A stretch of DNA of 43,820 nt from positions 1-43,820 of the forward strand of contig MCFL01000200.1 in assembly GCA_002102555.1 (NCBI GenBank). The letters are read 5' to 3'. The notes under the pieces were generated by a model. The model did not search any database. It was not told the DNA's origin and saw nothing but the letters and a program-made list of their open reading frames with translations. Source of the DNA: Catenaria anguillulae PL171 (taxonomy: Eukaryota; Blastocladiomycota; Blastocladiomycetes; Blastocladiales; Catenariaceae). The translations under genes and the position numbers were made by a program. This document shows positions 10,180 through 19,194 of this stretch, in pieces (within the stretch, counting starts at the first letter, position 1; the number at the start of each line of letters is the position of its first letter).

Positions 10180-12249
10180 ATGCATTCCCGAGTGCAGCCA
10201 CCCAGTATGTTGGCGCTCACCGTCGTCGGCACGGCGCCTTTGAAAACCCAATCACGACAACACTCACAATCCACCGTTGCTCCACGGCAAAGATTGACCC
10301 AAGTCGTTCAAGCGTATTCGGCCGCGGCATCCAACTCACCACATCCAGCCACGGATCTGCTCAAGCAAGCGTCATTGTACCTTGCCCAATCGCCGCTTGT
10401 CCTCGTCAGCGGACCCACTGGCGTTGGTGTGATCATCCTTCGCATGCAGTGGACGCCATCCTTGAGTACAATCGTTGGCTGACCTGATCCCATTGATTTG
10501 TCCATAGGAAAGTCATACTTGATTCATCATGTCGTCTCGCAGTTTGACATTACCGTTCGTTTCGTCTCATGGCATTTGGCCTGATCCCTCATTCCGCACT
10601 TTCCTGACTTTCCCCGCTGACAGACAAGGACGCTCTTGCCTGGGTTGATTGACTTGCACTTTCCACACTTGCCCGAGCGCGCGATCGATTACCACTTTTA
10701 CGCTGCCAAGAAGCGGGCCATCGAGCTCGGGCCGGGTCGTTTTGCTCGTGCGTCGCGCCATGTCATCCGCAATCGACCCGTTCTTAGGTCATGATCCGCT
10801 GACACATTTCAAGTCGGTCCTCGCTCGACTCTCAGTGATCCTGGACAATATCGACACCTTCTTTGACAATGCAGAAATGGGTTTTGCGCTCATGCACAAC
10901 CTGCGCACCATGCTTGCCGCCGACTCGCGCTCGTCGTTTCTTGTGATTGCCACCATTCGCGAGACAAACCGAGTGCCCGACGCATTTCGCTCGCTTGTCA
11001 CAGTACGTATTGTCTTCAGTAACTCGTACGATATCCCTTATGATCTCTCACCATCTCTTGATGGTTTTTGTAGGATACAATCAACATTGAGCTGCCCACG
11101 CAACACACTCGCCAACCGCTCCTCTCGCTCGCTCTCAACACGCTCAGTCCCAACAACAAGTCGACTGTTCCACCCGAATACCTGTCACTCGCAAAGCACC
11201 CATCCTGCTCGAGCTTTCTCTTTGCCGACTACGTGTCGCTCGCACATCTGTTATCCATGGAATCTCCACTGTCGCCATCCCGTCTGCACACGCTGCCTAC
11301 CCGGATCCGCGCCTCAACACTTGACGCGTCCACCTCGACCTCGTCACTCATTTCCCCAACCTCCACGTTTTCCACGCTGGGCGGCTTCCACCACGTCAAA
11401 TCCCAGCTCACACGCCACCTGCTGTGGCCCCAGCCCTCCAACCCATACGCCGCAGCCTACACCCGCTTGCACCTGCCGCCCACCGCAGGCATCCTCCTGT
11501 ACGGCCCGCCCGGCACTGGCAAAACCTTGCTCGCGAGCGCACTCGCGGGCGAATGCGGCCTGCCGTTCCTGTCCATCAGTGTTGCACAGCTCGTCCGCGG
11601 ATATGTCGGCGAGTCCGAAAAACAGGTTGCAAAGGTGTTTGCACAGGCGCGGGCGGTTGGTGGTGGATGTGTGGTGTTTGTGGACGAGGTGGATGCCGTG
11701 TTTAGCGGCGGCGTGGGAGGCAGCGAGTTGGCGAGCAAGATGGTTGCGCAGCTCGTCATGGAACTCGACACGTGTGCGAGTTTGAGTGCGGCGAGCAATG
11801 GGGACGGAAGCACGGGTGCAGGCAGGGTGGTGGTCGTGGCGGCGACCAATCACCCTTGGATGTTGAGCGAGGCGTTGGTCAGGCCTGGTCGGCTGGATGC
11901 ACATGTGTATGTTGGGTTGCCCGATGAGCGTGACCGAGGCGAGATTTTGCGCAACTTGGTGGCAAACGAGGGCGAGACGATGACGGGGGCAGAGTGGATC
12001 GCTGAGGTTGCAAGGCAAACAGAGGGGTACTCGGGTGCGGATTTGAAGGCACTTGTTGTGCGTGCGCGGGCGATACTGGCGGCAGCAACGCAGGATCAGG
12101 AGATCCCAGGGCCGCGGGAACAGAAGAAACTTGGAATCGAGTGGGCAGTCAAGCAAGCGTTGAGTAAGGTCAAGCCAAGTGTCAAGCCAGGCGAGGTGGA
12201 GCGGTTTGAAAGGTGGATGCTGTTGAGCAGAGGAGCCTGTCGAACGTAA
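10180..12249 (+). CDS. two-domain (type II) AAA+ ATPase, PEX1/PEX6/AFG2-like
   Basis: The exons I can place are 10180-10426, from 10508, up to 11002, and 11074-12249. The 81-nt intron at 10427-10507 splits the D1 Walker A (GPTGVGKS). The intron at 11003-11073 is 71 nt (GTACGT...TTGTAG). A third short intron at 10564-10623 is possible. D1 has a Walker B-like SVILDNID with Asn where Glu is normal, suggesting weak or no hydrolysis. D2 is canonical: Walker A GPPGTGKT, Walker B CVVFVDEVDAVF, sensor VVAATNHP, arginine finger RPGRLD, and SGADLKAL. The C-terminus (VKPSVKPGEVERFERW) resembles the end of PEX6 and AFG2/SPATA5L1 proteins. PEX1-type D1 domains also carry an LDN Walker B. Between 10624 and 10790 the frame changes by one base without an evident splice pair. 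The N-terminal domain is shorter than in PEX1. Family assignment within type II AAA+ is uncertain. Confidence 0.6.
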
Positions 12250-12482
12250 ATCTATGCGATTCAAAAAAAAAAAAAAAGGATTGATGGTGTACATAGCCGC
12301 CATGGGAATCAATGCGACTGTTGATTGCGTCTGATTGACATCAACGGTCCTCTCGAGATGTCCTCTCTCCTCTCCTCTTTGAGAACAATCACATAGTGCC
12401 CGCCACGTTGTACTGATCTCAACTCTATGCATTCAGCCTCATCCTCCATGCTGCACTGACTCTCAGTCAACCTTCCACATTC
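12250..12482 (+). promoter_or_regulatory. A15 tract and upstream region of ankyrin-like A2
   Basis: A pure A tract of 15 (12263-12277) follows the ATPase stop codon closely. From about 12418 the sequence resembles the A-family upstream block (ATGCATTCAGCCTC), with more divergence than between A1 and A3. The A2 ATG at 12483 is preceded by ACATTC, as in A3. Confidence 0.4.
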
Positions 12483-14567
12483 ATGCCCACGACCTGTCCG
12501 CCGCTGCTGCCATTTGGCCGAGCCAAGCCTCTCATTGCACTCTGTGTCCACTTGGCCGCCCGCTCCTTGAATCGTTCCGCGCTGCAGTATCCGGCCATGA
12601 CCGCATCCGTATCCGCACTCGCTACCCGCCTGCCCACGCTCCTCTCGCGCACGTACGCTCCGCTTGTGACCAAGGCCGCTCTCATGCACCGCCCCGATGT
12701 GGACCTCATGTGGGCCACTCGCGACGATAATCTCAAGTTGCTCAAGTTTATGGTGGATTGGAGCAAGGAGCCCGAGGGCCGGCCCTTGCACTACTGCTCG
12801 TGGCAGACTGTACGGGATGCATTGGAACTGGATTCGCCACGGGTTCTGGACTGGTTGTTGAGTCAGCCCGGTCTGTTTTTCACATGGGAGTGGGGGTATC
12901 AACTTGCAAGTGCCATGTGTGGCAAGGGCCGAGTCGAATGGCGTGAATGGTGGCAATCGACAGGGTCGCAGCGATTCAAGGATCACATATCCTTTACAGA
13001 TGCGGCCGTGGAAGCAAGCCGCGCTGGTCGGCTGGACATCTTGGATTGGTTGCTTGGTGAGCTGGGTGCGGAAGGCATGACCGCAATTGCGTCCAATGAC
13101 GGTGGGAGCGCAATGGTGGCCGCCGCGCGTGAAGGACATGTTGATGTGCTGGATTGGTGGTTGGACAAGGTGCAGAGTGGTTTCATTTCTCTCGCAATCA
13201 ATTGGGTCAAGGTGATTGAAGCAGGGTTCGACCAAGGCCATGTTGCAGTACTGGAGTGGTGCAAGAGGCAGCCACAAGCCGTTGACGCTTGGCAGCATGC
13301 AATGGAAGGGACCAAGCGTCAACGGTTTCAATCTTTGTGCTCTCGAGCCGTGTCTCAAGGAATCGGTGTGGAGTGGCTGAAGTCGTTTGGTTTGCTCGCA
13401 CTTGCGCATGGAGACTTGTATGTTTCCCTCCAAGCCTGTGCAAGGGGCGACTTTGGACTGGTCAAGGAGCTGCACGCTAGAGGGGACCTGGTTGGATCAC
13501 ACAAGGTTTTGGTTCAGGCCGCACTGGAATCGGGCAATTTGGCATTACTGGATTGGATCCAAGCGACTGTTGACCGCATGATCCCTGACAGAACTGATGC
13601 TTGGTCCTTGCAAGACCCCTTCGTCATTGCTGGCCGAGTGGGAAAGGTTGATTCATTGGATTGGTTGATTTCAAACGGCTATCTGTTCCCAAAAGCTGCA
13701 CAATCTCGCGCGGCCATCATTTCGTCCGCCATTCTTTACAAGCAAGATGCCGTCGTGCAATGGATTTTGAAGAATGGTTTTGCAGAAAGCTTATCCAAGC
13801 AAGACTTGGGCGAGTTGTTTGGTGCAGCAAGCACCCAAGGGTCTCTCAAGATTCTGGAGTTGTTGGCGGATCACTTTTCTCAACTTGGCGCTTCAAATGC
13901 AAGCGCTTCAACACCGTCCACCGTGAGCCTTCAAGGCGCTTTTTCCTCTGGACATGCCAATGTGGTTGAATGGTGGATGAGGCAATCCGGCTCACTCAAG
14001 AACGCTTTTTCCCTATGCCGAGGTCAACCGTCGTTGGCTGAATTTGGCAATGACACTGGCCCAAAGCAACTTGATGCGCTTCAGGTTTGGTTTGAAGCAG
14101 GCCGAGCCATTGATTTCGCCAAATGCATTCACGAGGCGAGTGTGAAAGGCCGTGTCGATGTACTTGATTGGTTGCTTCAATCGGCCAAAGCTCCTGAGGA
14201 TGACTTCGTCAAGGCTTGGTCGAACGATGACGAGTTTCCGGATGAAGAAACCTGCGGTGAAATGTATGCATTCTTCTGGTTTGATCGTGAAAACCATGGC
14301 GACTCGCTTGTCTGGTGGCGAGCAAACTTGCCTCACATTGCTGCACTGCCAGTGAACCGTGGGCCGTACAAGAACCCGATTCATGCTCACCTTCAGCAGC
14401 ATATGCTGAAAAATTCTTCGTTTGAGCTTCTCGATCCGCGCCATGCAATTGAAGAATACGGTGGGCTTGTGGATCTGCTCGAGTATTGGAAAAAAACGGG
14501 CGGAGGGCACGAGTTGGAGGACGATGCGGATCGGTGCTTGACTGAGGCAAGTGAGTATGGGCAGTAA
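12483..14567 (+). CDS. Trp-rich ankyrin-like repeat protein A2, C-terminally truncated
   Basis: A single open frame of 694 aa starts at the ATG shared with A1 and A3 (MPTTCPPLLPFGRAK). The protein consists of many 30-35-residue units with a DWLL, EWW or EWC signature at the place of ankyrin helix 2 (GHVDVLDWWLDK, GRLDILDWLLGE, GHVAVLEWCKRQ). A motif conserved with type B, LPVNRGPYKNPIHAH, lies near residue 620. The frame stops at TAA 14565-14567, but homology continues in the same frame to 14726 (VLDWWKSSGLKMKCPE and beyond), with a second stop TAG at 14667-14669 replacing the first or second Trp of WWAKSGLVDE. About 50 C-terminal residues found in other copies are therefore lost. Such repeats usually bind proteins; no specific partner is evident. 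It is the longest open type A copy in the window. Confidence 0.8.
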   Translation: MPTTCPPLLPFGRAKPLIALCVHLAARSLNRSALQYPAMTASVSALATRLPTLLSRTYAPLVTKAALMHRPDVDLMWATRDDNLKLLKFMVDWSKEPEGRPLHYCSWQTVRDALELDSPRVLDWLLSQPGLFFTWEWGYQLASAMCGKGRVEWREWWQSTGSQRFKDHISFTDAAVEASRAGRLDILDWLLGELGAEGMTAIASNDGGSAMVAAAREGHVDVLDWWLDKVQSGFISLAINWVKVIEAGFDQGHVAVLEWCKRQPQAVDAWQHAMEGTKRQRFQSLCSRAVSQGIGVEWLKSFGLLALAHGDLYVSLQACARGDFGLVKELHARGDLVGSHKVLVQAALESGNLALLDWIQATVDRMIPDRTDAWSLQDPFVIAGRVGKVDSLDWLISNGYLFPKAAQSRAAIISSAILYKQDAVVQWILKNGFAESLSKQDLGELFGAASTQGSLKILELLADHFSQLGASNASASTPSTVSLQGAFSSGHANVVEWWMRQSGSLKNAFSLCRGQPSLAEFGNDTGPKQLDALQVWFEAGRAIDFAKCIHEASVKGRVDVLDWLLQSAKAPEDDFVKAWSNDDEFPDEETCGEMYAFFWFDRENHGDSLVWWRANLPHIAALPVNRGPYKNPIHAHLQQHMLKNSSFELLDPRHAIEEYGGLVDLLEYWKKTGGGHELEDDADRCLTEASEYGQ

Positions 14568-14726
14568 CATGTCCTTGACTGGTGGAAATCATCAGGTCTG
14601 AAGATGAAGTGCCCAGAAGCCATCTTGACTGGTGAGACAAGGGTCCGCTGGCGTGCAAAGGAGTGGTAGGCAAAGTCGGGATTGGTTGACGAGTCAGAGA
14701 TTACTGCTAGGATTCAGGTCCAGTAG
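14568..14726 (+). pseudogene. untranslated former C-terminus of A2
   Basis: This continues the A2 frame past TAA 14565-14567. It still encodes recognisable family sequence (LKMKCPEAILTGETR) and ends at TAG 14724-14726, the ancestral stop position judged from A4. A TAG at 14667-14669 sits inside the WWAKSGL motif. Confidence 0.75.
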
Positions 14727-14762
14727 AGTTGCGTTGGTTTTTCATTTGCTTGTGCATTGCCT

Positions 14763-15131
14763 TAGTTCGGTTCCATTGCCATGTAGGTAAGTAACGGTTC
14801 CATGCCAGTGTCTTTTCCTTTCGCTCTTTCAACCTGCCCCGTTGACCAAAGGTTATTTTGAAAATGATGAGCAAGAATGAGGCGTGGGAAAGACGACGTT
14901 AGCGTGCTGACAATTTCGTGACATGGCAATATATTCAAGGTTGAAGGAATCCCCGTCATTGTCGCTTGTGGGATTTCCTGCGCCGGGACCGTCGATCCGA
15001 CCATGTCAATGCCGTCGCCGGAAATGGCTTGAATTCCAATTTACGGTGTCAAACTTGAAGGACGGGTTCATTCTCTTCGGTGCAGGCCGTACACAGACAT
15101 TCTCCTCAGGCTGCCCATGCAATAACTAGAC
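14763..15131 (+). promoter_or_regulatory. conserved upstream region of B1
   Basis: This shares blocks with the upstream regions of B2 (19078-19493) and B3 (42612-43005): the GTGTCTTTTCC stretch, a GATGAGCAAGAATGAGGCG block, and the last 70 bp (15061-15131) holding GCAGGCCGTACACAGAC and GCCCATGCAATAACTAGAC directly before the ATG. B1's version is shorter in the middle than those of B2 and B3. Confidence 0.6.
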
Positions 15132-17447
15132 ATGAATGCAGCCTCAATGAATCCTCCACTCTGCGCGCTTGCCACCACGGCCAGCCCGCCGCTGCCGCTT
15201 ACCGTCGCCGAGCCCATCATCGCCATCTGCGTTCACCTCGTCGCCGCTTCCTCGCTCTGCAAACCCACGGCCATCGCCCAACCTCTCAACGCTCTCTCGC
15301 GGAGCCATGCACCACTCGTGACCAAAGCCGCACTCATGCTGATGCCACAAGTTGACATGAACTCGGCAACCCGCCTCGGCGACATTGCCTTGCTCGAATT
15401 CATGTTACAGTGGAGCAAGCAGCCGGCGGGGCGGCCGCTCAATTATTACGATCCGCAAAACGTGCTCTCGTTTGCGCTGAAATGCGGATCCACGGATGTC
15501 CTTGAATGGTGGCTGAATCGGCCAACTGTGTTGTTTGTGGATTGGGACTGGAGTGACAGCTTTTTGATGGAGGCGTTCTGCGAGCGCAAGGATCACATGT
15601 GGTTGGAGTGGTGGAAAGCCCGTGGGTATCCATACTCGGAGCTGGAGGAAGGCGACGACAGCACTTTTGCACTGGTTGCCGTGCATGCTTCACATGAGGG
15701 TCGAGTGGATCTTCTTGACTGGTTGCTCGAGAATGTCGGTGTGGTTCGTATCGAGTCGGCCAGTGCCGAAGCGGTTCTTGCCGCTGCACGGAACGGGCAT
15801 GTCAACGTCATTGAATGGTGGGTTACAAGGCTGAAAGCGGGCGTGATGGTTGCAAAGATGGATTGGATCGAATTGTTTTCGACCGCATTCTACCATGCCC
15901 AGGCCGCCGTATTGGACTGGTGCAAGACACAACCCAACGCAATGGAGGCGTGGCGGCATGGGATCGAGCAAAGTATGCTTGAAGGCGAGGCAAGTGCCAG
16001 GCACCGCTCGAAATTCCGATCCATGTGCCAGAGCGTGGCGGCCAAAGGACATGGACTGGAGTGGTTGCGCGTGTTTGATTTGCTTCCGTTTGCGGATGGA
16101 AACGCGGTCGTTACCCGTGAAGCTTGCGAAAAGGGCCAAGTGGAGCTTGTCAAGGAGCTGCACAGCCGTGGGTACCTGTTGGGATCGCGCAACCAATTGG
16201 TTCAGTCTGCTTTGGTATCTGGCAAATTGGAGCTGCTCAAGTGGATTCATGCCAACGTGGACCCGTCCATTCCAGACATGCCGGGATGGGATTTCGGATA
16301 TGACCCGTACCGGCCGTACGATATTTCGCAAGGTGGCGGTAAAGCAGGTGTCGATATTCTGGCTTGGCTGCTCGCAAATGGTTTCCCTTTTCCTGCTCCG
16401 GGCGATAACAAACGGGCCAAAGTCTTTGGCTCGGCCGCATACTACGGGCGCCTCGATGTTCTGGAATGGATGTTTACAAATGGGTTTGCAAAGGACATGA
16501 CCATGGAAGATTGGAGTGAGCCGTTTCAGTCGGCAAGTGAGCAGGGCCATGTTGCCGTCCTCGCTTGGCTTACAGAGCGCATTCCGCCAGTCACGCCAGC
16601 AAGTTCAATTCCAACTAGTATGCTCTGGCGTGCCTTTTCTGACGGTCGAGTGAATGTTATTGACTGGTGGGCACACAAGTCTGGGTGGCTCAAGGACGTG
16701 TATGACTTGAATCATAGTCGGCCATACGTGCACGCTTGCGATTCCTGTTTCGTTAAATGCGACGCCCCATCCAAATTGGCCACGCTCAAGGTGTGGGTCA
16801 ATGCAGGGCAGCCCGTGGATTATGCTCAATGCATTCACCACGCATCGATCGAAGGGCGAGTTGACATACTAGACTGGTTGCTGCGCTCGACCAGAGCATC
16901 CGAGGACGATTTCGTCAAGGCCTGGTCGAGCGACAAGTGTCCCGACGAGTCTACCCTGCGCAGCATCCTTGCAGGTTACAGCTTCGACATTGACAACCAT
17001 GCCATGTCGTTGACGTGGTGGCGAGCGAACTTACCTCGCGTTGCGGCCATGCCAGTGAATCGTGGGCCATACCACAACCCGATCTATGCGCATTACCTGC
17101 GACATATGCTCCGCAATACGTCGGTTCAGTCGCTCTCGCCGTACGACGCTATTTGTCAGTACGGTGGATGCGTGGATTTGTTGGATTATTGGCGGAAAAC
17201 AGGGACCGCAGACAAGATGAACGAGTTTACGGAGCAGGCCAGTTGGTGCTTGGAAGTGGCCAGTGGGCAAGGGCATTGTGATGTGCTTGAGTGGTTCAAG
17301 GTGGCCTCCGGATTCACCATTGAATGCCCCTCGTCGATACTCAACGGCGACGAATATGTTCCGAGACGTGTGAAATCATGGTGGGCCAAATCTGGATTGG
17401 TGGATGAGAAGCAGCTTGCCAGGATCAACGTGCTCGAGGATATATAA
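15132..17447 (+). CDS. Trp-rich ankyrin-like repeat protein B1 (intact)
   Basis: Open frame of 771 aa without introns. The N-terminus (MNAASMNPPLCALATT) is followed by a hydrophobic, loosely F-box-like stretch (VAEPIIAICVHLVAAS, about residues 25-40), then around fifteen repeat units with VLEWWL, LLDWLL or LLKWIH signatures. The C-terminal third carries the family signature MPVNRGPYHNPIYAH (about residue 640) and ends near SWWAKSGLVDEKQL. The repeat resembles ankyrin, but the usual Leu-Leu of helix 2 is replaced by Asp/Glu-Trp. Ankyrin-type arrays are protein-binding scaffolds; no catalytic motif is visible. The start codon and leader are conserved in B2 and B3. It follows A2 in the same direction and faces the partial Sec63-like copy J' convergently. 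Its body is most like B3. Confidence 0.88.
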   Translation: MNAASMNPPLCALATTASPPLPLTVAEPIIAICVHLVAASSLCKPTAIAQPLNALSRSHAPLVTKAALMLMPQVDMNSATRLGDIALLEFMLQWSKQPAGRPLNYYDPQNVLSFALKCGSTDVLEWWLNRPTVLFVDWDWSDSFLMEAFCERKDHMWLEWWKARGYPYSELEEGDDSTFALVAVHASHEGRVDLLDWLLENVGVVRIESASAEAVLAAARNGHVNVIEWWVTRLKAGVMVAKMDWIELFSTAFYHAQAAVLDWCKTQPNAMEAWRHGIEQSMLEGEASARHRSKFRSMCQSVAAKGHGLEWLRVFDLLPFADGNAVVTREACEKGQVELVKELHSRGYLLGSRNQLVQSALVSGKLELLKWIHANVDPSIPDMPGWDFGYDPYRPYDISQGGGKAGVDILAWLLANGFPFPAPGDNKRAKVFGSAAYYGRLDVLEWMFTNGFAKDMTMEDWSEPFQSASEQGHVAVLAWLTERIPPVTPASSIPTSMLWRAFSDGRVNVIDWWAHKSGWLKDVYDLNHSRPYVHACDSCFVKCDAPSKLATLKVWVNAGQPVDYAQCIHHASIEGRVDILDWLLRSTRASEDDFVKAWSSDKCPDESTLRSILAGYSFDIDNHAMSLTWWRANLPRVAAMPVNRGPYHNPIYAHYLRHMLRNTSVQSLSPYDAICQYGGCVDLLDYWRKTGTADKMNEFTEQASWCLEVASGQGHCDVLEWFKVASGFTIECPSSILNGDEYVPRRVKSWWAKSGLVDEKQLARINVLEDI

Positions 17448-17746
17448 ACGCGCTGTCCGGCTAAGTGGATGCAGTTCGTTGATGAGGTGTGTGTAGAAAA
17501 CCAGTTCTTTCCCTCTTCCCAGTCACGTATTTATAAACAGTTGTAACGAGAGAACCAGAAGAGCGGTGAGATTACAAATGAGAGAACGCAAGCGTGCTCG
17601 AGTCCGCGGCTGCTCGCAGGAGCCAACTCGCACTGATCGAGAGTAGAGATAATGTCCAGAAGTGCAGGAAATGGGTCTGCTGGGCGACTTTGGCGAACAA
17701 ATAGCTGCGAAACATGAAGTGGCGGGGGGACATTTGGCTCTTACAT
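17448..17746. other. convergent spacer between B1 and J'
   Basis: About 300 nt of 3' sequence shared with the spacer between B3 and the full-length J gene (39978-40286, reverse complement). No coding feature was seen. Both genes end here, so polyadenylation signals should lie in it. Confidence 0.55.
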
Positions 17747-18220
17747 TCACTCCTCCTTTTTCTTGTTACCTGGCCGCTCCGTATTGGCTTGCCGCCCGTG
17801 CATCTGAGACCAACGGGCAGCCACCACCAGCACAACCAGTCCAACTACAGCTGCCGCTAGCAGCCCCAAATGCCGGTCGCAGACTCGTGCAAAGGCGATC
17901 GAAATGTCCCTGAATGCGAACTGCACCCACACTCCCTTGACGCTTTGTGGCGACTTGATACTCTGGCTCACCACATGGTACGCTCGAGCAATCTGGCTGG
18001 CGGCCGCTTGGATGTGCTCGCGCCTTCGGCCTTCGGGCCTGTCGACTCGCAGTTCAAGCATGTGCGACCGGAATGCGCGCTTGACTTGTTGCATGTCGCG
18101 CCGAGTCGCAGTGAGCGGCGAAAGAGTGGCGTCGAGACCGAGGAAGGTGTATGGGTTCCAGGTTTCGCATGTGAGGAGGCGGTGGGAAATGATGGCAAAT
18201 GCGACGTGGGCCGTCTGCAT
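17747..18220 (-). CDS. truncated Sec63-like J-protein copy (J') with a new start at the junction
   Basis: The frame of 157 aa from the ATG at 18220 begins MQTAHVAFAIISHRLL and matches residues about 86-239 of the full gene at 39258-39977. It lost the first transmembrane segment and the start of the second. It keeps the J-like domain (NPYTFLGLDATLSP, then QVKRAFRSHMLELRVDRPEG) and the last membrane segment (LLAAAVVGLVVLVVAARW), ending in the basic/acidic tail GNKKKEE. Only a handful of substitutions separate the copies, and the frame stays open. The ATG lies in the few bases of junction sequence just outside the duplicated block, so truncation created or captured a start codon. It faces B1 convergently and is divergent from A3, 87 bp away. 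It may be a fragment or a new short gene. Confidence 0.5.
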   Translation of the reverse strand: MQTAHVAFAIISHRLLTCETWNPYTFLGLDATLSPLTATRRDMQQVKRAFRSHMLELRVDRPEGRRREHIQAAASQIARAYHVVSQSIKSPQSVKGVWVQFAFRDISIAFARVCDRHLGLLAAAVVGLVVLVVAARWSQMHGRQANTERPGNKKKEE

Positions 18221-18306
18221 GTGCCCACAATCAAACACAGAAATCAACTCAATGCATTCGGCCTTCAACGTTGAATTGATCCTCCTCGTAAATACCGTCT
18301 ACATTC
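18221..18306 (+). promoter_or_regulatory. A3 upstream block at the duplication junction
   Basis: From about 18243 this matches the A1 upstream region (ATGCATTCGGCCTTC, then TTGAATTGATCCTCC). About 27 nt of unrelated filler separate it from the end of the B-J arm at 18215. It could drive A3 rightward and the truncated J' leftward. Confidence 0.45.
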
Positions 18307-19194
18307 ATGCCCACGACCTCTCTGCCGCTGCTGCCATTTGGCCGAGCCAAGTCTCTCATTGCACTCTGTGTCCACTTGGCCGCCCGCTCCTTGAATCGTT
18401 CCGCGCTGCAGTATCCGGCCATGAACGCATCCGTATCCGCACTCGCTACCCGCCTGCCCACGCTCCTCTCGAGCACGTACGCCCCGCTCGTGACCAAGGC
18501 CGCTCTCATGCACCGGCCCGATGTGGACCTCATGTGGGCCACTCGCGACGATAATCTCAAGTTGCTCAAGTTTATGGTGGATTGGAGCAAAGAGCCCGAG
18601 GGTCGGCCCTTGCACTACTGCTCGTGGCAGACTGTACGGGATGCATTGGAGCTGGATTCGCCACGGGTTCTGGACTGGTTGTTGAGTCAGCCCGGTCTGT
18701 TTTTCAGATGGGAGTGGGGGTATCAACTCGCAAGTGCCATGTGTGGCAAGGGCCGAGTCGAATGGCGTGAATGGTGGCAATCGAGCGGGTCGCGGCGATT
18801 CAAGGATCGCATATCATTTGCAGATGCGGCCGTGGAAGCGAGCCGCGCTGGTCGGCTGGACATCTTGGATTGGTTGCTTGGTGAGCTGGGTGCGGAAGGC
18901 ATGACCGCAATTGCGTCCAATGACGGTGGGAGTGCAATGGTGACCGCCGCGCGCGAGGGATATGTGGATGTGCTGGATTGGTGGCTAGACAAGGTGCAAA
19001 GTGGTTTCATTTCTCTCACAATCAATTGGGTCGAGGTGATTGAAGCAGTGTTCGACCACGGCCATGTTGCAGTATATAACGGTCAGTGTCTTTTCCTTGT
19101 GCTCGTTCAAGCCGCCACGTTCAAGTTGACGTCAGTTGAACTGATGAGCAAGAATGAGGCGTGGGAAAGACGACGGTATCGTACAATTTCATGA
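18307..19194 (+). pseudogene. ankyrin-like type A copy A3, truncated by joining to the B2 upstream region
   Basis: The first 255 or so codons (MPTTSLPLLPFGRAKSL onwards) are close to A1 and A2, including GRLDILDWLLGELGAEG and the VLDWWLDK unit. Homology stops abruptly at about 19074, inside a repeat unit (HGHVAV). From about 19078 the sequence is the conserved upstream region of type B genes. The open frame runs on by chance for about 40 non-homologous residues to 19194, giving a 295-aa product. The remaining 60-65 percent of a type A gene is absent, consistent with a deletion between a type A body and a type B promoter. It might be transcribed through into B2. Confidence 0.8.

Larger units (their letters stand above)
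15132..18215 (+). repeat. left arm of the inverted B-J duplication
   Basis: This arm (B1, the convergent spacer and the 3' part of a Sec63-like gene) is repeated in reverse orientation at 39513-42611. The noncoding spacer matches as well: the stretch around 17561-17680 is the reverse complement of about 40070-40190. Homology at the J end stops sharply at 18215, where GACGGCCC (minus strand) is the last shared sequence. Right after it, at about 18243, the upstream block of ankyrin-like A3 begins. The arms are about 21 kb apart. Confidence 0.85.

Noticed and set aside
11344-12432. 362-codon minus-strand frame opposite the AAA+ ATPase
   Set aside because: It is the antisense shadow of the well-formed D2 domain; GC-rich third positions commonly create such frames.
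14565-14567. Recoding or alternative genetic code to explain the A2 stop
   Set aside because: TAA, TAG and TGA all end intact genes in this window, and A2 has a second stop 100 bases further on, so simple nonsense decay is the better explanation.
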